A DNA stretch of 64,000 nt from Trichinella spiralis (taxonomy: Eukaryota; Nematoda; Enoplea; Trichinellida; Trichinellidae). The translations under genes and the position numbers were made by a program. This document shows positions 9,997 through 19,656 of the stretch, piece by piece; the first letter of the stretch is position 1, and each line of letters starts with the position of its first letter. The stretch covers positions 13,713,374-13,777,373 of the forward strand of contig CM012955.1 in assembly GCA_000181795.3 (NCBI GenBank). Direction: 5' to 3'. The notes under the pieces were generated by a model. That model did no database searches, was not told where the DNA came from, and worked only from the letters and a program-made list of their open reading frames with translations.

Positions 9997-12783
9997 ACGA
10001 TATTGGATATTTTAATTTTTAGTTTCTGAATTCTTTGCTTTTCTGAAGTTCTAGTTACTTTTATTTCTTGTTGCTGGCTTTTTATAAATTAGTCTTATTT
10101 GCCCTTACTAAACGCCGCCTATTTCTTTTCTCGTCTGAACATGATTGGCTATAGTGCTAGGCATCATATTTGTCATTTGATTGGTCAAATATTCCTTTTC
10201 TAGTATTGGTCAGCTTTATCTGTTTTATGCAGTTTATTAAATGTTAATAATTGCAAGGAAGTTATAAAAACTTCTTGTTGATGACTGCACAACATTTGCT
10301 GTGAAGTTGTTTTCGGTATTCAAGATCAGACGCGATTCAACCAAACGAACATTTTGTTTCACAAAAGTTAACCAGTAGGAGTATATAATTGCTTATATCA
10401 AGGAGGCTTTCTACATACAAGTTAGTCATCGTCGAAAAAGAAGTTTACGAAAATCATGTATATTCGAAAGTGGATCTTTGATGGGATGGATTCTTTGGTG
10501 CCGAAAATAAGTGAATAAGGTTTGTCTAATACAAATGGCCTTTCACACACTCACTGGTGATGTTGTTGGTTCGAGCAACATTTTTATATTCTTTTGCATT
10601 TTTGGCTCTTCTATGTACCGAATCTTTATTCCAAGATTTTAAAAATATTTTTCAGTATTACTTGCCAGATGCCATTTCAATTGTAGTAAGAATATTTAAA
10701 AAATAATTATGATACTTTTGTTTACTATCAGGGTGGATTTTAAAATTGAAATGTATTTCTGAAACAAATGAACGCTCACTTGGCTGACAAATACATAATA
10801 AACGTTTGATAGGAATATTTTTTTTGTTAATGATGAAGTTGTCTTGGTTTAGGATAAGGATAATGGCAAAGCTTTAAGTGACTATCGATGGAGCGATTAA
10901 CCACACCGATGGCAATCAGCTGGACCACTTGTCTGTCTTGCTTATAAGATGCCTAGAAAGTAACAGAAGAAATCGTGACGTTCTTTATCTTTTGAAAATG
11001 AAGCAAGGACGTTTCTCCATTTTTTGACTGAATACGGTACGTGAATTGTGTAATGAAAGAATGCAGTAAATTAATAAAAATTTCTTATGTAACGTGCCAC
11101 GCTTTACTTCCAGCTGAGTTTCCTCACTTACTACTGACCACATTGGTATAGAGCGAGTCTTGGGCATTACGAGACAGGTACACGGCGAAACGCAAGTTAT
11201 AACTGTTTATTCATTGTTGAAAATGAACAACACCAGCAGGAGCTCGCTACAAAAGCACGCACATACACGCACACCGGTCGTCCTTTCGCTAATAATATTG
11301 CTCAAAACTGTCGTTAAACGATAGACGTTGCCACATGACGGGATGGATGAGGTGCTGGATGTTGACAGCAGGCTCGCCAACTGTTACATCCCGTCTATCC
11401 CTGTGACAAATCGATTGGCAGTGGCGTGTTTTTCTTGTGGTGCAGCGGAGCTGGAGCCGTGTTGATGACCATTAACACAGATCATCGTCCGCTCCATGCA
11501 AACCTTCAATAACAATTATCGAATGGGATAGTGCACTAAGCATGCAGGGCGTCACACGTTGCTTTGGTTTAGAAAACATTATATTTCCTTTCTTAATTTT
11601 ATTTTACTTCACTAATAATTTTGTAGAAGGTAATGAACTGCTTTTGGAGTCGAATGAACTGAGGTCAACATCTCAAACCTTCGACTGACCATATAATCAT
11701 AGTTGAGTTTCTCCGTCGGTAGACCAGCAAACTTTTCAGTGTTTTGTCAAATTTGAGAAACTTCTTAACCAATTTTCTGAACTCCGAATAGTACAGTTGA
11801 ATCTAAATAATGGAAAGTAAATTACATGACAACGAAATATTTAAGGAAATGAATCCCTGATGCACCAAGTACATTCCAAAGTTCCTTTCAATGATGCTGA
11901 ATTTTTCAGGATGGCAATTTTACGTTCTGCATTTAATCCAACTTTCTTACATTACTTTATTTTCTGTGTTTCTTATTTTTTGGAAAACGTTGCAATATGA
12001 AGTTGTTGTGAAAAACAATATTTGCACGGCTTTCGCGACACGATTTTCAATTTGCAATTGAACTTGTGAATAAATTGAACTTGATTTTCTTTAAATATAG
12101 TATGGTAACTTGAAAAATCTGCAAATAATTTTGAAAATTGTAAAAATACGTTTAATACTGTTGTTTTTATTTTTTTTATACCAATAAACATTGAAGACAA
12201 ATAATATTTTTTCAAAATCATGTAATTTGAATTTAGCAAAAATGTTTAAACTTGTGAAAGGAACTTTAAACAATGAACTTTAAAAGGCTCTTTAAAATGT
12301 ATCTTACATTTTAAAGTGTCTTCATTATAAATGGCATGATATAACAAGATTTCATTATTTTCTCGTTTTGACTGCGATGAAGTGTCTTTTTTGCCTAAGT
12401 TCTCTCCGATCAAATTTGGTAAGTAGTATTTTAAGATATCTTGATGAATAAATAATCATGGTTACTGAGAGAAAGAAATTATTCCAATTCTAATTTATTA
12501 ATTTCTTTGTTGATTGACCTGAATTTGTTCTACAGTGTAATTTTTCTATAAATGTACTTGTAAAAAACCAGGCATTTTTTCGAAACCACTGAATATTTAT
12601 ATTTTTCTAAAAGTTTACTTCAGTTGAATTTCTGATGGTAAACTTTATTTGATTAGAAGCGAAATATTTATTGTTTAATAAAGTCTCGTTAATACTTTCA
12701 TCAGTTTCAGATGCAGTTTATTTTATTCATCTAAAAATCATCACATATTTGATATTTACACAGAATATTTTTAGACTGTGCTG
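9997..12783. other. Intergenic region with promoter-like and LTR-like sequences
   Basis: No gene of known family. Three ATTGG (inverted CCAAT) boxes and a TATAAAA lie at 10144-10269, listed separately. A 49-codon open frame at about 10864-11018 and the GC-richer tract 11160-11570 look like an old insertion. The tract includes the 9-bp inverted repeat GACGGGATG (about 11337-11345) and CATCCCGTC (about 11389-11397), the latter inside a TGTTACATCCCGTC string that resembles an LTR start. About 70 bases further on, TDHRPL can be read near 11478, a hexapeptide reminiscent of Ty3/gypsy RNase H. These are weak signs of a decayed LTR element only. Confidence 0.35.
10144..10269 (+). promoter_or_regulatory. 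CCAAT/TATA-type promoter candidate
   Basis: ATTGG occurs at 10144-10148, 10180-10184 and 10205-10209, followed by TATAAAA at 10263-10269. This order and spacing resemble a classical polymerase II promoter. The downstream transcript would contain a 20-codon frame starting at 10456 (MYIRKWIFDGMDSLVPKISE), possibly a first coding exon because GT-type donors lie at its end. No further exon was established, so the target gene is unknown. Confidence 0.35.
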
Positions 12784-14880
12784 ATGGCGGTGACTAAAGT
12801 TTCACTGGTCGTGTCAGTAATCTGTTTACTTATGGGAGGAAGTGCTGATGGGGGTTGCCCGGTTTCCAGCACGTGGGATAATTATGGAGGAAGAAAATTA
12901 GATGATGGCGGATGCCTAACAGTAGTCGATATGTTCGAAGTGAAAAAATTCTATGGACAAGTCACTATCGAGGATTTACATCGATTCTGTGCGAGTTCCT
13001 TCAAAGGCGGAAAACTACTGTCTTTCACTGATTCTCAGAAATTGCAAATGCTTGATGGTGTCAATTTTAAACAAGCTGTAGCATCGAATATTCTAATACA
13101 TCCTGGGGTCCGAATCTTTGAAAACAATATTACAGTGAAGCAAAATGTTCACGTTGAAAAGTGCGGGCAAACCGAGAGACTATCATGTGATGGTTATCCG
13201 TATGAATACATATCTAACGGAAATGGTACAGTTGACGGTATGTTGTTTAAATGTGCGGAGAAGGGGTGTTGTAATAATACTGATTGTGATGAAAGAGTTT
13301 CCGTGCTCACATATGAAAGCACACTTCTTGCTAATTTTCCTGACTTGTCGCACGGCAGTTATTGCCGATGTTTACTTTTAAATTCAACATTCTTAACATG
13401 GAATTTATCAAACGACCATATATACGATTGTGATGACATGAAATGTGATGTATTTATTTGTCAGAACGACGAATACGCGGATTGCAACGAAACTAGAGTT
13501 GAAAACTGTACTTATTTATTGGAAGCCGGAGATTGTAAAGAATTCACTTACGAAGTGATATCTGAAAAAGAACATCCCTATGGAAGGGACTGTGAAGAAC
13601 GAAATTACGGAGAATCATGTTTGTGCCCTTGCGCAGGAACATGGACTGAGTGGTCCATTGTATCACAAACGTGTGGTAAAGTTGTTTCCAATAGGTATCG
13701 TCCTACGCTGGATATGGTATCAGAAAATAAAAGTTGCGATGGAGCGGAAGATTCATGTTGCAAGGAGACCAAAGAGGACTTTGTAGTTTGCGATCACTAC
13801 AAGTATACTAGGATTGAATATGAAACGTTCAAAGAGAAATGCGAACGGCAAAAGGGACAGGTGAAAGCGACAGAAATTGAGCTTGTATGCGTTTGTTTGC
13901 GTAGCGAGCAGTTTGGCGAATTTTGTGAAAAAAGTAATACTTAAAAAAATTGCATATATTATCAGTGTAAAGTTTTTAATGGAGAATTTTAAGTTTTGAA
14001 TTAATTTTTATTTTGACTGTTGTTAAAGTAGCGAGTTTAATCTGTAATTTAATGTTTCAGCTGCAGATTTATGCAGTGAGCACAAATGGTGTCTAAATGG
14101 AGGCACCTGCCGCAACTACAGAGGGAATTATAGATGTCATTGTACCAACGGTTTTTCAGGAATGAACTGCACCGATGGTAATTACGTCATTTTTTATTTT
14201 ACTTTTTATTGTAATTAATATCAGCAATGAGCGAATATGCACTTCCTTTCTACACTGTACATCCCTCTGAATATGCTGTTTACATTGATTTCAAACCTAT
14301 ATTTCAGTTGTCGAAGTGTGTCAATCAAATGAGCAGTGCCTAAATAAAGGAGTCTGCGTTTTGCTTCAATCAGGCAATGTATGTGAATGTGATGATCAGT
14401 TTTTTGGTACTAACTGCGAACTGAGTAAGTTACTTGATTGAGCAGTATATTTTTATTTCTTTCATAAATTGTTTTCTGATCATTATATTTAAAGGAAGTG
14501 TTTAATAATAAGTGTAATTTTTGCATTTTTTTACATTTACAGAAATTGGCAGCTGTGAAAAAGCACTTTGTCAAAATGATGCAGCATGTCTTCAAGTCAC
14601 GAACAATGCATATAAATGTGATTGCTCCTATAAATACGAAGGAACGTTTTGTGAAAAAAGTAAGTTTAATTCATGCAAAACCAAGGGAATTTGCAAATAT
14701 TATTCAATTTCAGAATTGTCTACTGTGGAGATTTATATTCGGCTAATAAAAAATAGCCTTGCTTTCCAAATGGCCCTAATTATCATTGTGCTGATAATAA
14801 TTGTGTTTGGCTGCTCCTTATTAATTATGGTAATATTTCTGTTCTATTTATTAGATTTTTGCGAAGCGGACTGCATTTAG
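12784..14880 (+). CDS. Secreted-type EGF-repeat single-pass membrane protein
   Basis: Five exons are inferred: 12784-13933, 14061-14177, 14308-14424, 14543-14659 and 14714-14880, giving about 555 aa. An acceptor ending at 12774 sits ten bases before the ATG, suggesting trans-splicing or a 5'UTR intron. Residues 1-23 form a hydrophobic signal peptide. Exon 1 encodes a long cysteine-rich, N-glycosylation-rich ectodomain that I do not recognise, ending with an EGF-like CVCLRSEQFGEFCEK. Exons 2, 3 and 4 are each exactly 117 bp, each in phase 1, and each encodes one EGF domain (for example CLNGGTC then CHCTNGFSGMNC). Exon 5 gives a strongly hydrophobic stretch of about 30 residues near the C-terminus and a short tail, CEADCI. 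The likely topology is type I at the cell surface. Intron 4 is 54 bp, free of in-frame stops and in frame, so its retention would add 18 residues. No ligand or pathway can be named. Confidence 0.8.
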
Positions 14881-15026
14881 CAATTTCATTGTAATATCCG
14901 TTTTAGCTGAAAATTTATAAATCGAAAAGGTGTCTTGAATGTTTCATTCTGTAAATAATTCATAAACTTTGCTTCTTTTTGCATGATTTTCTGAATTTCT
15001 TGAACAGTTTTCAATTTATTAAGCAG

Positions 15027-15716
15027 ATGAATGTAAACCCGTATTTATAGTAATTTTGTATATATCTTAAACTATACATTTTTATTAAACTTAACGTTTA
15101 TTGTGATTATTTGGCATTGCAGGCTATTCGTGGGCATCATATCCGCAAAGAAACTTCTTTTGAAAGAGTGCTTAGAACAGGGCTAGAGTAAAAACTTACA
15201 AATCATTGGAATAATGCTTATAAATTTTATTCTACGTTTATTGTAGAAAGAGAAGAGCTGTGATTGCTCAATACGATGCTAAACATAAATTAGGTAATGA
15301 AAAAGGTACAACACAGAAGTCGAGCAGCTCTGCCGTTGGGTAAGACATTACAAATCATACGAATTATGCCCACTGTGCCTCATTTTACATGTATTTAAGG
15401 CAGGAGGTGCATTTTGGAAAATTTCGAATATGGAATAAATCATCGGTTCGATCATCAGATTCCGAAGCAGCCAGTGGGTATGAAATTAGAAATATAATAG
15501 AAATAGTGTATGTAAAATTAATTTTGCATGTACTTTAGCTCAAGGAAAAAATCAAAAAGCAAGAAAGTCAAGGTCTCACATCGGGATGCCAGTAGGCGGA
15601 TGAAATTGAAGGGAAGGAAGAGCAGAAGCCGACGTTCTCGTTCACAATCAAATTCACGTCATCGATCGCGTTCGCGATCGCGATCTCGTTCGAATTCTGC
15701 TTCTCGAAAAGTTTAG
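15027..15716 (+). CDS. Small RS-domain (SR-rich) nuclear protein
   Basis: Exons at 15123-15187, 15247-15339, 15400-15477 and 15539-15716 join in one frame and end at a TAG. The last exon encodes a classic arginine/serine-rich tail with SRSRRSRSQSNSRHRSRSRS followed by RSNSASRKV. Earlier exons give a basic, charged segment (AIRGHHIRKETSFERVLR, then KRRAVIAQYDAKHKLG) and a Ser-rich linker. No RRM is present, so it is an SR-related rather than a classical SR protein. RS tails are phosphorylated by SR kinases and usually act in pre-mRNA splicing in nuclear speckles, which is inference here. The first identified exon lacks an ATG. A micro-exon ATGAAT at 15027-15032, flanked by AAGCAG and GTAAAC, would supply the start in frame but is speculative. 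The gene begins less than 250 bp after the EGF-repeat gene, on the same strand. An AATAAA lies near 15911. Confidence 0.65.
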
Positions 15717-15795
15717 AACGTTTCTTTTTATAACACAACTGATTTGTGTTATTCTAACTATCACCTTGCACTCATAGTTAAATTATTGTTCTATA

Positions 15796-15798
<3 letters not shown>

Positions 15799-15828
<30 letters not shown>
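15799..15828. repeat. (ATT)n microsatellite
   Basis: About ten uninterrupted TTA/ATT units in the 3' flank of the RS-domain gene. Confidence 0.95.
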
Positions 15829-16260
15829 TGTTACAAGTAGTATTAATTATTAACATCATTTGATCAAAGTTTGATATTTCATAGCATTCCAATTATTTAA
15901 TCGTAAAGTGAAATAAATTTTTTATTAACTCTTTTGATGATTTGTTTATTGTGAATTTTTAATATAAAGGAGGAAAAATCATCTTTCTTATTGCTGACAG
16001 TGCTGTAGTTATACATTTTTCACATATATTAAGTGTTGGATAGCATATCAGTGTAAATAAAATCGGGCAACATAGATAAGGAAACAAACAATTGAAGGAT
16101 CGTTTGATCTGTGTGCAGAGTGAAGTACGGGCGCCTGTGCTCTTTGCTGCTTTTCCAATCTATTATTATAATTTTGCCGTTGATTTGCTTGATAGTTTGA
16201 TAATGACTTTCTCTTAAGCAAAGGATGAGTCTATTTCGTCATTAGCAGTCTGTTTCACAA

Positions 16261-16626
16261 CTATGAGCTGTTAGCAATTTTAAATTTGAATTGGATTGCT
16301 GCTTCATTAATAGCTGACGACCTGATTTTTTCCCGTGATTCTGAAATCCGCCACTGTCGCAACAGCAGCATTGTTTTGCTAAATCCAATGGGCCACATTG
16401 GTGCTTTTGTTGTGCCATCTTGTCGCTGATTCTTATAACAGTCTCCCCTGCCTCGCAACATGTCATGCAGTAAGTACTTCGTCAAATTTGGAATTTTTTT
16501 CGGTTTATAAAATTGCATTATGCGATGGCGTAACGCGTCGATTATGAAACTGTAATATTTATGCACTCGTAACCGATAAGTTTCTATCGGTGCAGGCTTA
16601 AAGTGTTCCTGTTTTGCTTTTCTCAC
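16261..16626 (-). pseudogene. Possible hAT transposase fragment
   Basis: A minus-strand frame of 121 codons with a non-ATG first codon. The segment PIETYRLRVHKYYSFIIDAL followed by RHRI resembles the conserved stretch of ZMYM-type hAT transposases in which a Glu-Tyr-Arg motif precedes a hydrophobic 'F-I-D-x-L' helix and an Arg-Phe. No catalytic residues or dimerisation domain can be seen in this piece, and the rest of the frame is unassigned. Transposon debris just to the right (MULE pieces at 17772-18521) makes a TE origin plausible. It could also be a chance open frame. Confidence 0.35.
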
Positions 16627-17771
16627 ATGTTCATCAAAGAATTAATTTATTGACTGCAAATATCAAATAGCAATCATCCTATTCATTGCATAAATAACAG
16701 TAGTGCATACGCCGAACAGATCTTTATTTCCTTTACTTTTGCATTTAAAACATTATCATGAAAGTGAACTGTTTTCAAATTTTCTACTCAATGTAATCCT
16801 GATGAATGGCTACAATTTCAACTGGGCGTGACCATTCATTGAGTTCAAATCTCATCCTCGTCATCACAAGGATCAAGTTGATCCGTTGATAATAGTGCCA
16901 GTGCACAATAAATATTTAATAAACCAAATAAAAAAGCAAAATAACTGTACATAGCTACAGTATCGATCAAATCACACAAACAAATGTGCAGCGTTATTCT
17001 GAGAGCCACCACACTTCTCCCAACACGAAAGCCAAATAAATATTCCCATGTCTCAGGCAATTCTTATCTTCCCGACCTTGTTCTCTCCAACTAGGCTATA
17101 TTAGCCTAATAAATGATTATGTTGAAAATGGCTGATAAGGATGACGTGGAAAAGTATCATTGTCTAAAATTTCTTTTTAAATTATACGTTTTTGCAATAG
17201 TTATCATGAAAATGTGAATAAATGGGCAGTGAAGAAATTATTGTTCTTGAGAAAAATTCATCAATTTAATCACTATATTTATTCAAAACTCTTTTTGAAA
17301 TGTTCATGACAATGCTTATTTCAGCATTAAAAAACAAATCAGTGAAAACAACAGAATGGGGATTCTGTCATTAATACGAAGGAACCTGCGCTGCAGTATT
17401 GAGGACTGTAGCGTACGGTGGCACGTCAGATGGTGTGGTTGTATCAGTTTGGTGATGGTTGCTTTCCCTGTGTATGCAGAATTCTGGCTGTATTTGTGCT
17501 ATTGGGATGGTCCAAAGGGGTCCCACTTTTTACCGCGTTTTATTATTTGTCGTTGATCGCGCTATTTTATTGGACCGTCATGTCGTTGTCTTATTGGTTT
17601 TTCTTTTCTAATTGCTCATTGATTCAAACCTTTCACTTCTGATCAGCTGTAATATTTTTTCATTTCATTGGTTCAAATATTCCATTTACGATTACGTAAC
17701 TTTATTAGTAGTGACGTAACATTAATAATGAAAATATTTATTATTCCAAAATTTTATTGAGCAAAGTGGTA
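16627..17771. other. Intergenic, with unassigned membrane-like small frames
   Basis: The minus frame 16845-17060 lacks an upstream ATG but contains one membrane-like segment and an acidic end (MYSYFAFLFGLLNIYCALAL then DPCDDEDEI); it could be a terminal exon. On the plus strand 17136-17216 encodes a 26-residue peptide starting MADKDDVEKYHCLKFLFKLY. The plus frames across 17356-17642 are hydrophobic and Trp-rich. I could not join any of these into a gene or assign a family. The tract 17560-17720 looks like a promoter and is listed separately. Confidence 0.3.
17569..17719. promoter_or_regulatory. CCAAT-box and bZIP-site cluster
   Basis: Three ATTGG pentamers (17569-17573, 17593-17597, 17667-17671) are followed by the bZIP-type palindrome TTACGTAA (17692-17699) and TGACGTAA (17712-17719). 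The segment CATTTCATTGGTTCAAATAT (17661-17680) closely resembles 10174 onward in the other CCAAT-rich stretch. No gene can be assigned to it; the nearest frame is the minus-strand MULE fragment. Confidence 0.3.
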
Positions 17772-18074
17772 TCACAGAGCGATTTCAAAATCACAAATTA
17801 TTGTTTCTGGATTAAGATTGACTCTGAGAACTGCCGCTTTGTTTATTAAATCTTGAAAAATAAACCAGTATGTTTCAATATCTTTACCCCTACATAAACA
17901 GTAGACTGCTGGCACCAGCTTTCCCGCCACAAAAGCATGGATGGTAAACAGCTGTTTATACCATTGTGGTACAACCTTGAAAGTACCATCCATGCCCCAG
18001 GTTCGCATGGCTGCCAGCAGTCTAATGTTGGAATCCGTCGCAATTACCAGTGAAACCAGGAATGGTGAAAATCT
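17772..18074 (-). pseudogene. MULE transposase catalytic-core fragment
   Basis: The minus-strand frame encodes the start of a MULE-type DDE transposase domain: ATDSNIRLLAAMRTWGMDGT, then FKVVPQWYKQLFTIHAF, a middle LVPAVYCLCRGKDIETYWFI and finally NPETIICDFEIAL. The first catalytic Asp lies in the WGMDGTFK motif and the second in the CDFE motif. The third catalytic acid is missing because a TGA stop follows immediately and nothing similar continues beyond it. The segment begins after a possible acceptor (CTACAG). No zinc-finger N-terminus precedes it on this strand. It is therefore a truncated, inactive piece of a FLYWCH/MULE-type DNA transposon, a class common in trichinellid genomes. Family assignment rests on motif resemblance and is strong. 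Confidence 0.85.
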
Positions 18075-18236
18075 GTAGTAATACAGACACGTTTGAGTAA
18101 TAAGCTTTTGGGCACAATGCTAAGGCATAAATAAATAAATCTTGTTACGAGTTTTGTTTGTTTGACTTTGAAAAATTGATCTGACGGATCAGGTTGACCA
18201 CGCGGCGAGTTGATCCATTCCAGTCACAAGATGTAG

Positions 18237-18521
18237 CTCAGAGACATCAGCCATGACGAAAGCAACGAACAGAACAAAGAAATAAAATTTTCTTCAAGCG
18301 CGGAAAAAACGAAACCCATCCCGGCTATTTATGATGAAAAAGCTTCCACCGCGTCCGCTGAGCCATCCACATCTGGCCATTTTTCGCTTTTCAAACGGGT
18401 GAAGTCCACGATGTACAGTCATTGGGCAAAGCGATACCCAAAACTGCCCAGTCATTGTCGGGACCTGGAAATCCCAAGTGTAACTCCCGTGGCTCCCAGG
18501 TCGGCCGTCGCTTGCTTGCAG
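18237..18521 (+). pseudogene. MULE transposase N-terminal linker fragment, opposite strand
   Basis: The plus-strand frame reads KTKPIPAIYDEKASTA, then FSLFKRVKSTMYSHWAKRYP and KLPSHCRDLEIP. This is the linker that normally sits between the zinc-finger and catalytic domains of MULE-type transposases (the 'aIYde ... K..mY..R.kryP.lP....dleiP' pattern). A TAG at 18234-18236 interrupts the frame upstream and a TAG at 18522-18524 ends it. In an intact gene the catalytic core would follow directly downstream on the same strand; here it lies to the left on the opposite strand (17772-18074). The two pieces are thus head-to-head. Assignment is by remembered family pattern, without alignment. Confidence 0.6.
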
Positions 18522-19656
18522 TAGCTTGACACACTGAAACCTGGTCATCCTTGGTCAAAGGAAGGTCAGCTGCTTCGCCAAATTGAACATCCGGTTCACG
18601 AAACTAATGAGATGTTGTTGTCCTGCGAGGGAGTGTATTCAGTTGGTTGCTGTCATTCTACGTGGTAGTAGATCTGGTAGTTGGTGCTTGTCTGTTTGCG
18701 GGTTGTGTTTGGTTAAAATTGTGCAGACGAACTTGATGCTTGTTATCATATCTGGAAAAACGCAGTGCGTTAACTAGCGTGAACTACAAGACGTAAAAAA
18801 CGCTGAAGCAATGAGCGGAACAGTCTAGCTTGCTGCACAGTACTGAGATTTATTCAAATTGTTTATTTTTCTGAATTTTTGTCTTCAACACATGATGATT
18901 TGGTTGTTCATTTTTTGAATCTTCTCCAATATCACAGAAAAAGATTTACAAGATTTTCAGTTCGCATCAAACTAGCAATTATTATCAGTCTAGGAGCATC
19001 AATATTCATCCATTTCTTCCTATATTTTTATTAATTGTTTACATAATATTATTTATGAATTATTTCATTTGTTTATTAGTTTACTTGTACTTATAAAATT
19101 GGCAAAATGTACTTTAAGAAAATCTGCTAATTCATTTCTATATTTATAATTCTGCAAAAAATTGTTTGTTATAAAAAGAGCTTGTTGCATTTGAAATTAA
19201 ACAAATTTTAAAAAAATATAAACTGAAAATTATAACTGAATTGAAAAATTAAAATAAATTCGTGACCTTTATCAGAACAGATGTTAGAAATTATTGCTTT
19301 GTATGCAGAAAATTTGTGAAATTGTTTTCGTTTATGAACAGTGAGCAAACAATTTTGTAAAACCAAAACAGCAAGACGTACAAAAAAAGTACTTTAAAAA
19401 ATGTACTTAAAATCGTGTAGAAGCGGGATGATTATGAAAATAAATAAGTGGAATTATAATTTTTTGCATGACATGCGACATACATCATATGCATGGCAGT
19501 ACCATAAAAAATACTTTTTTTACAAATGATAATAATAATTTTGTATCGTTGGCTGTTTTTCATTTTCAGCTTTTTCACCCATTTCAAACTTTGTTTCGTG
19601 AATGTGAAAATAAAAATTCTAATTTTTACAGATTAAAATTTCAAATCCAACATTTT
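18522..19656. other. Intergenic, AT-rich
   Basis: From 18522 to about 18830 the DNA is GC-richer and may be more of the transposon, without a recognisable frame. The rest, to the receptor stop codon, is AT-rich and shows nothing I can support. Confidence 0.5.

Noticed and set aside
14521-14880. Continuous frame through the last EGF domain and membrane segment as one exon
   Set aside because: It crosses a GTAAGT...CAG intron of 54 bp and starts inside the preceding intron; the EGF exon pattern (117 bp each) supports splicing. The possible retention is kept as a finding.
17136-17216. Short frame resembling the first exon of a tetraspanin
   Set aside because: No following exon with the CCG motif or further membrane segments could be found, so the similarity is limited to a short hydrophobic start.
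18294-18548. Minus-strand 84-codon frame over the MULE linker
   Set aside because: It is the antisense shadow of the plus-strand MULE fragment, which has clear motif content.
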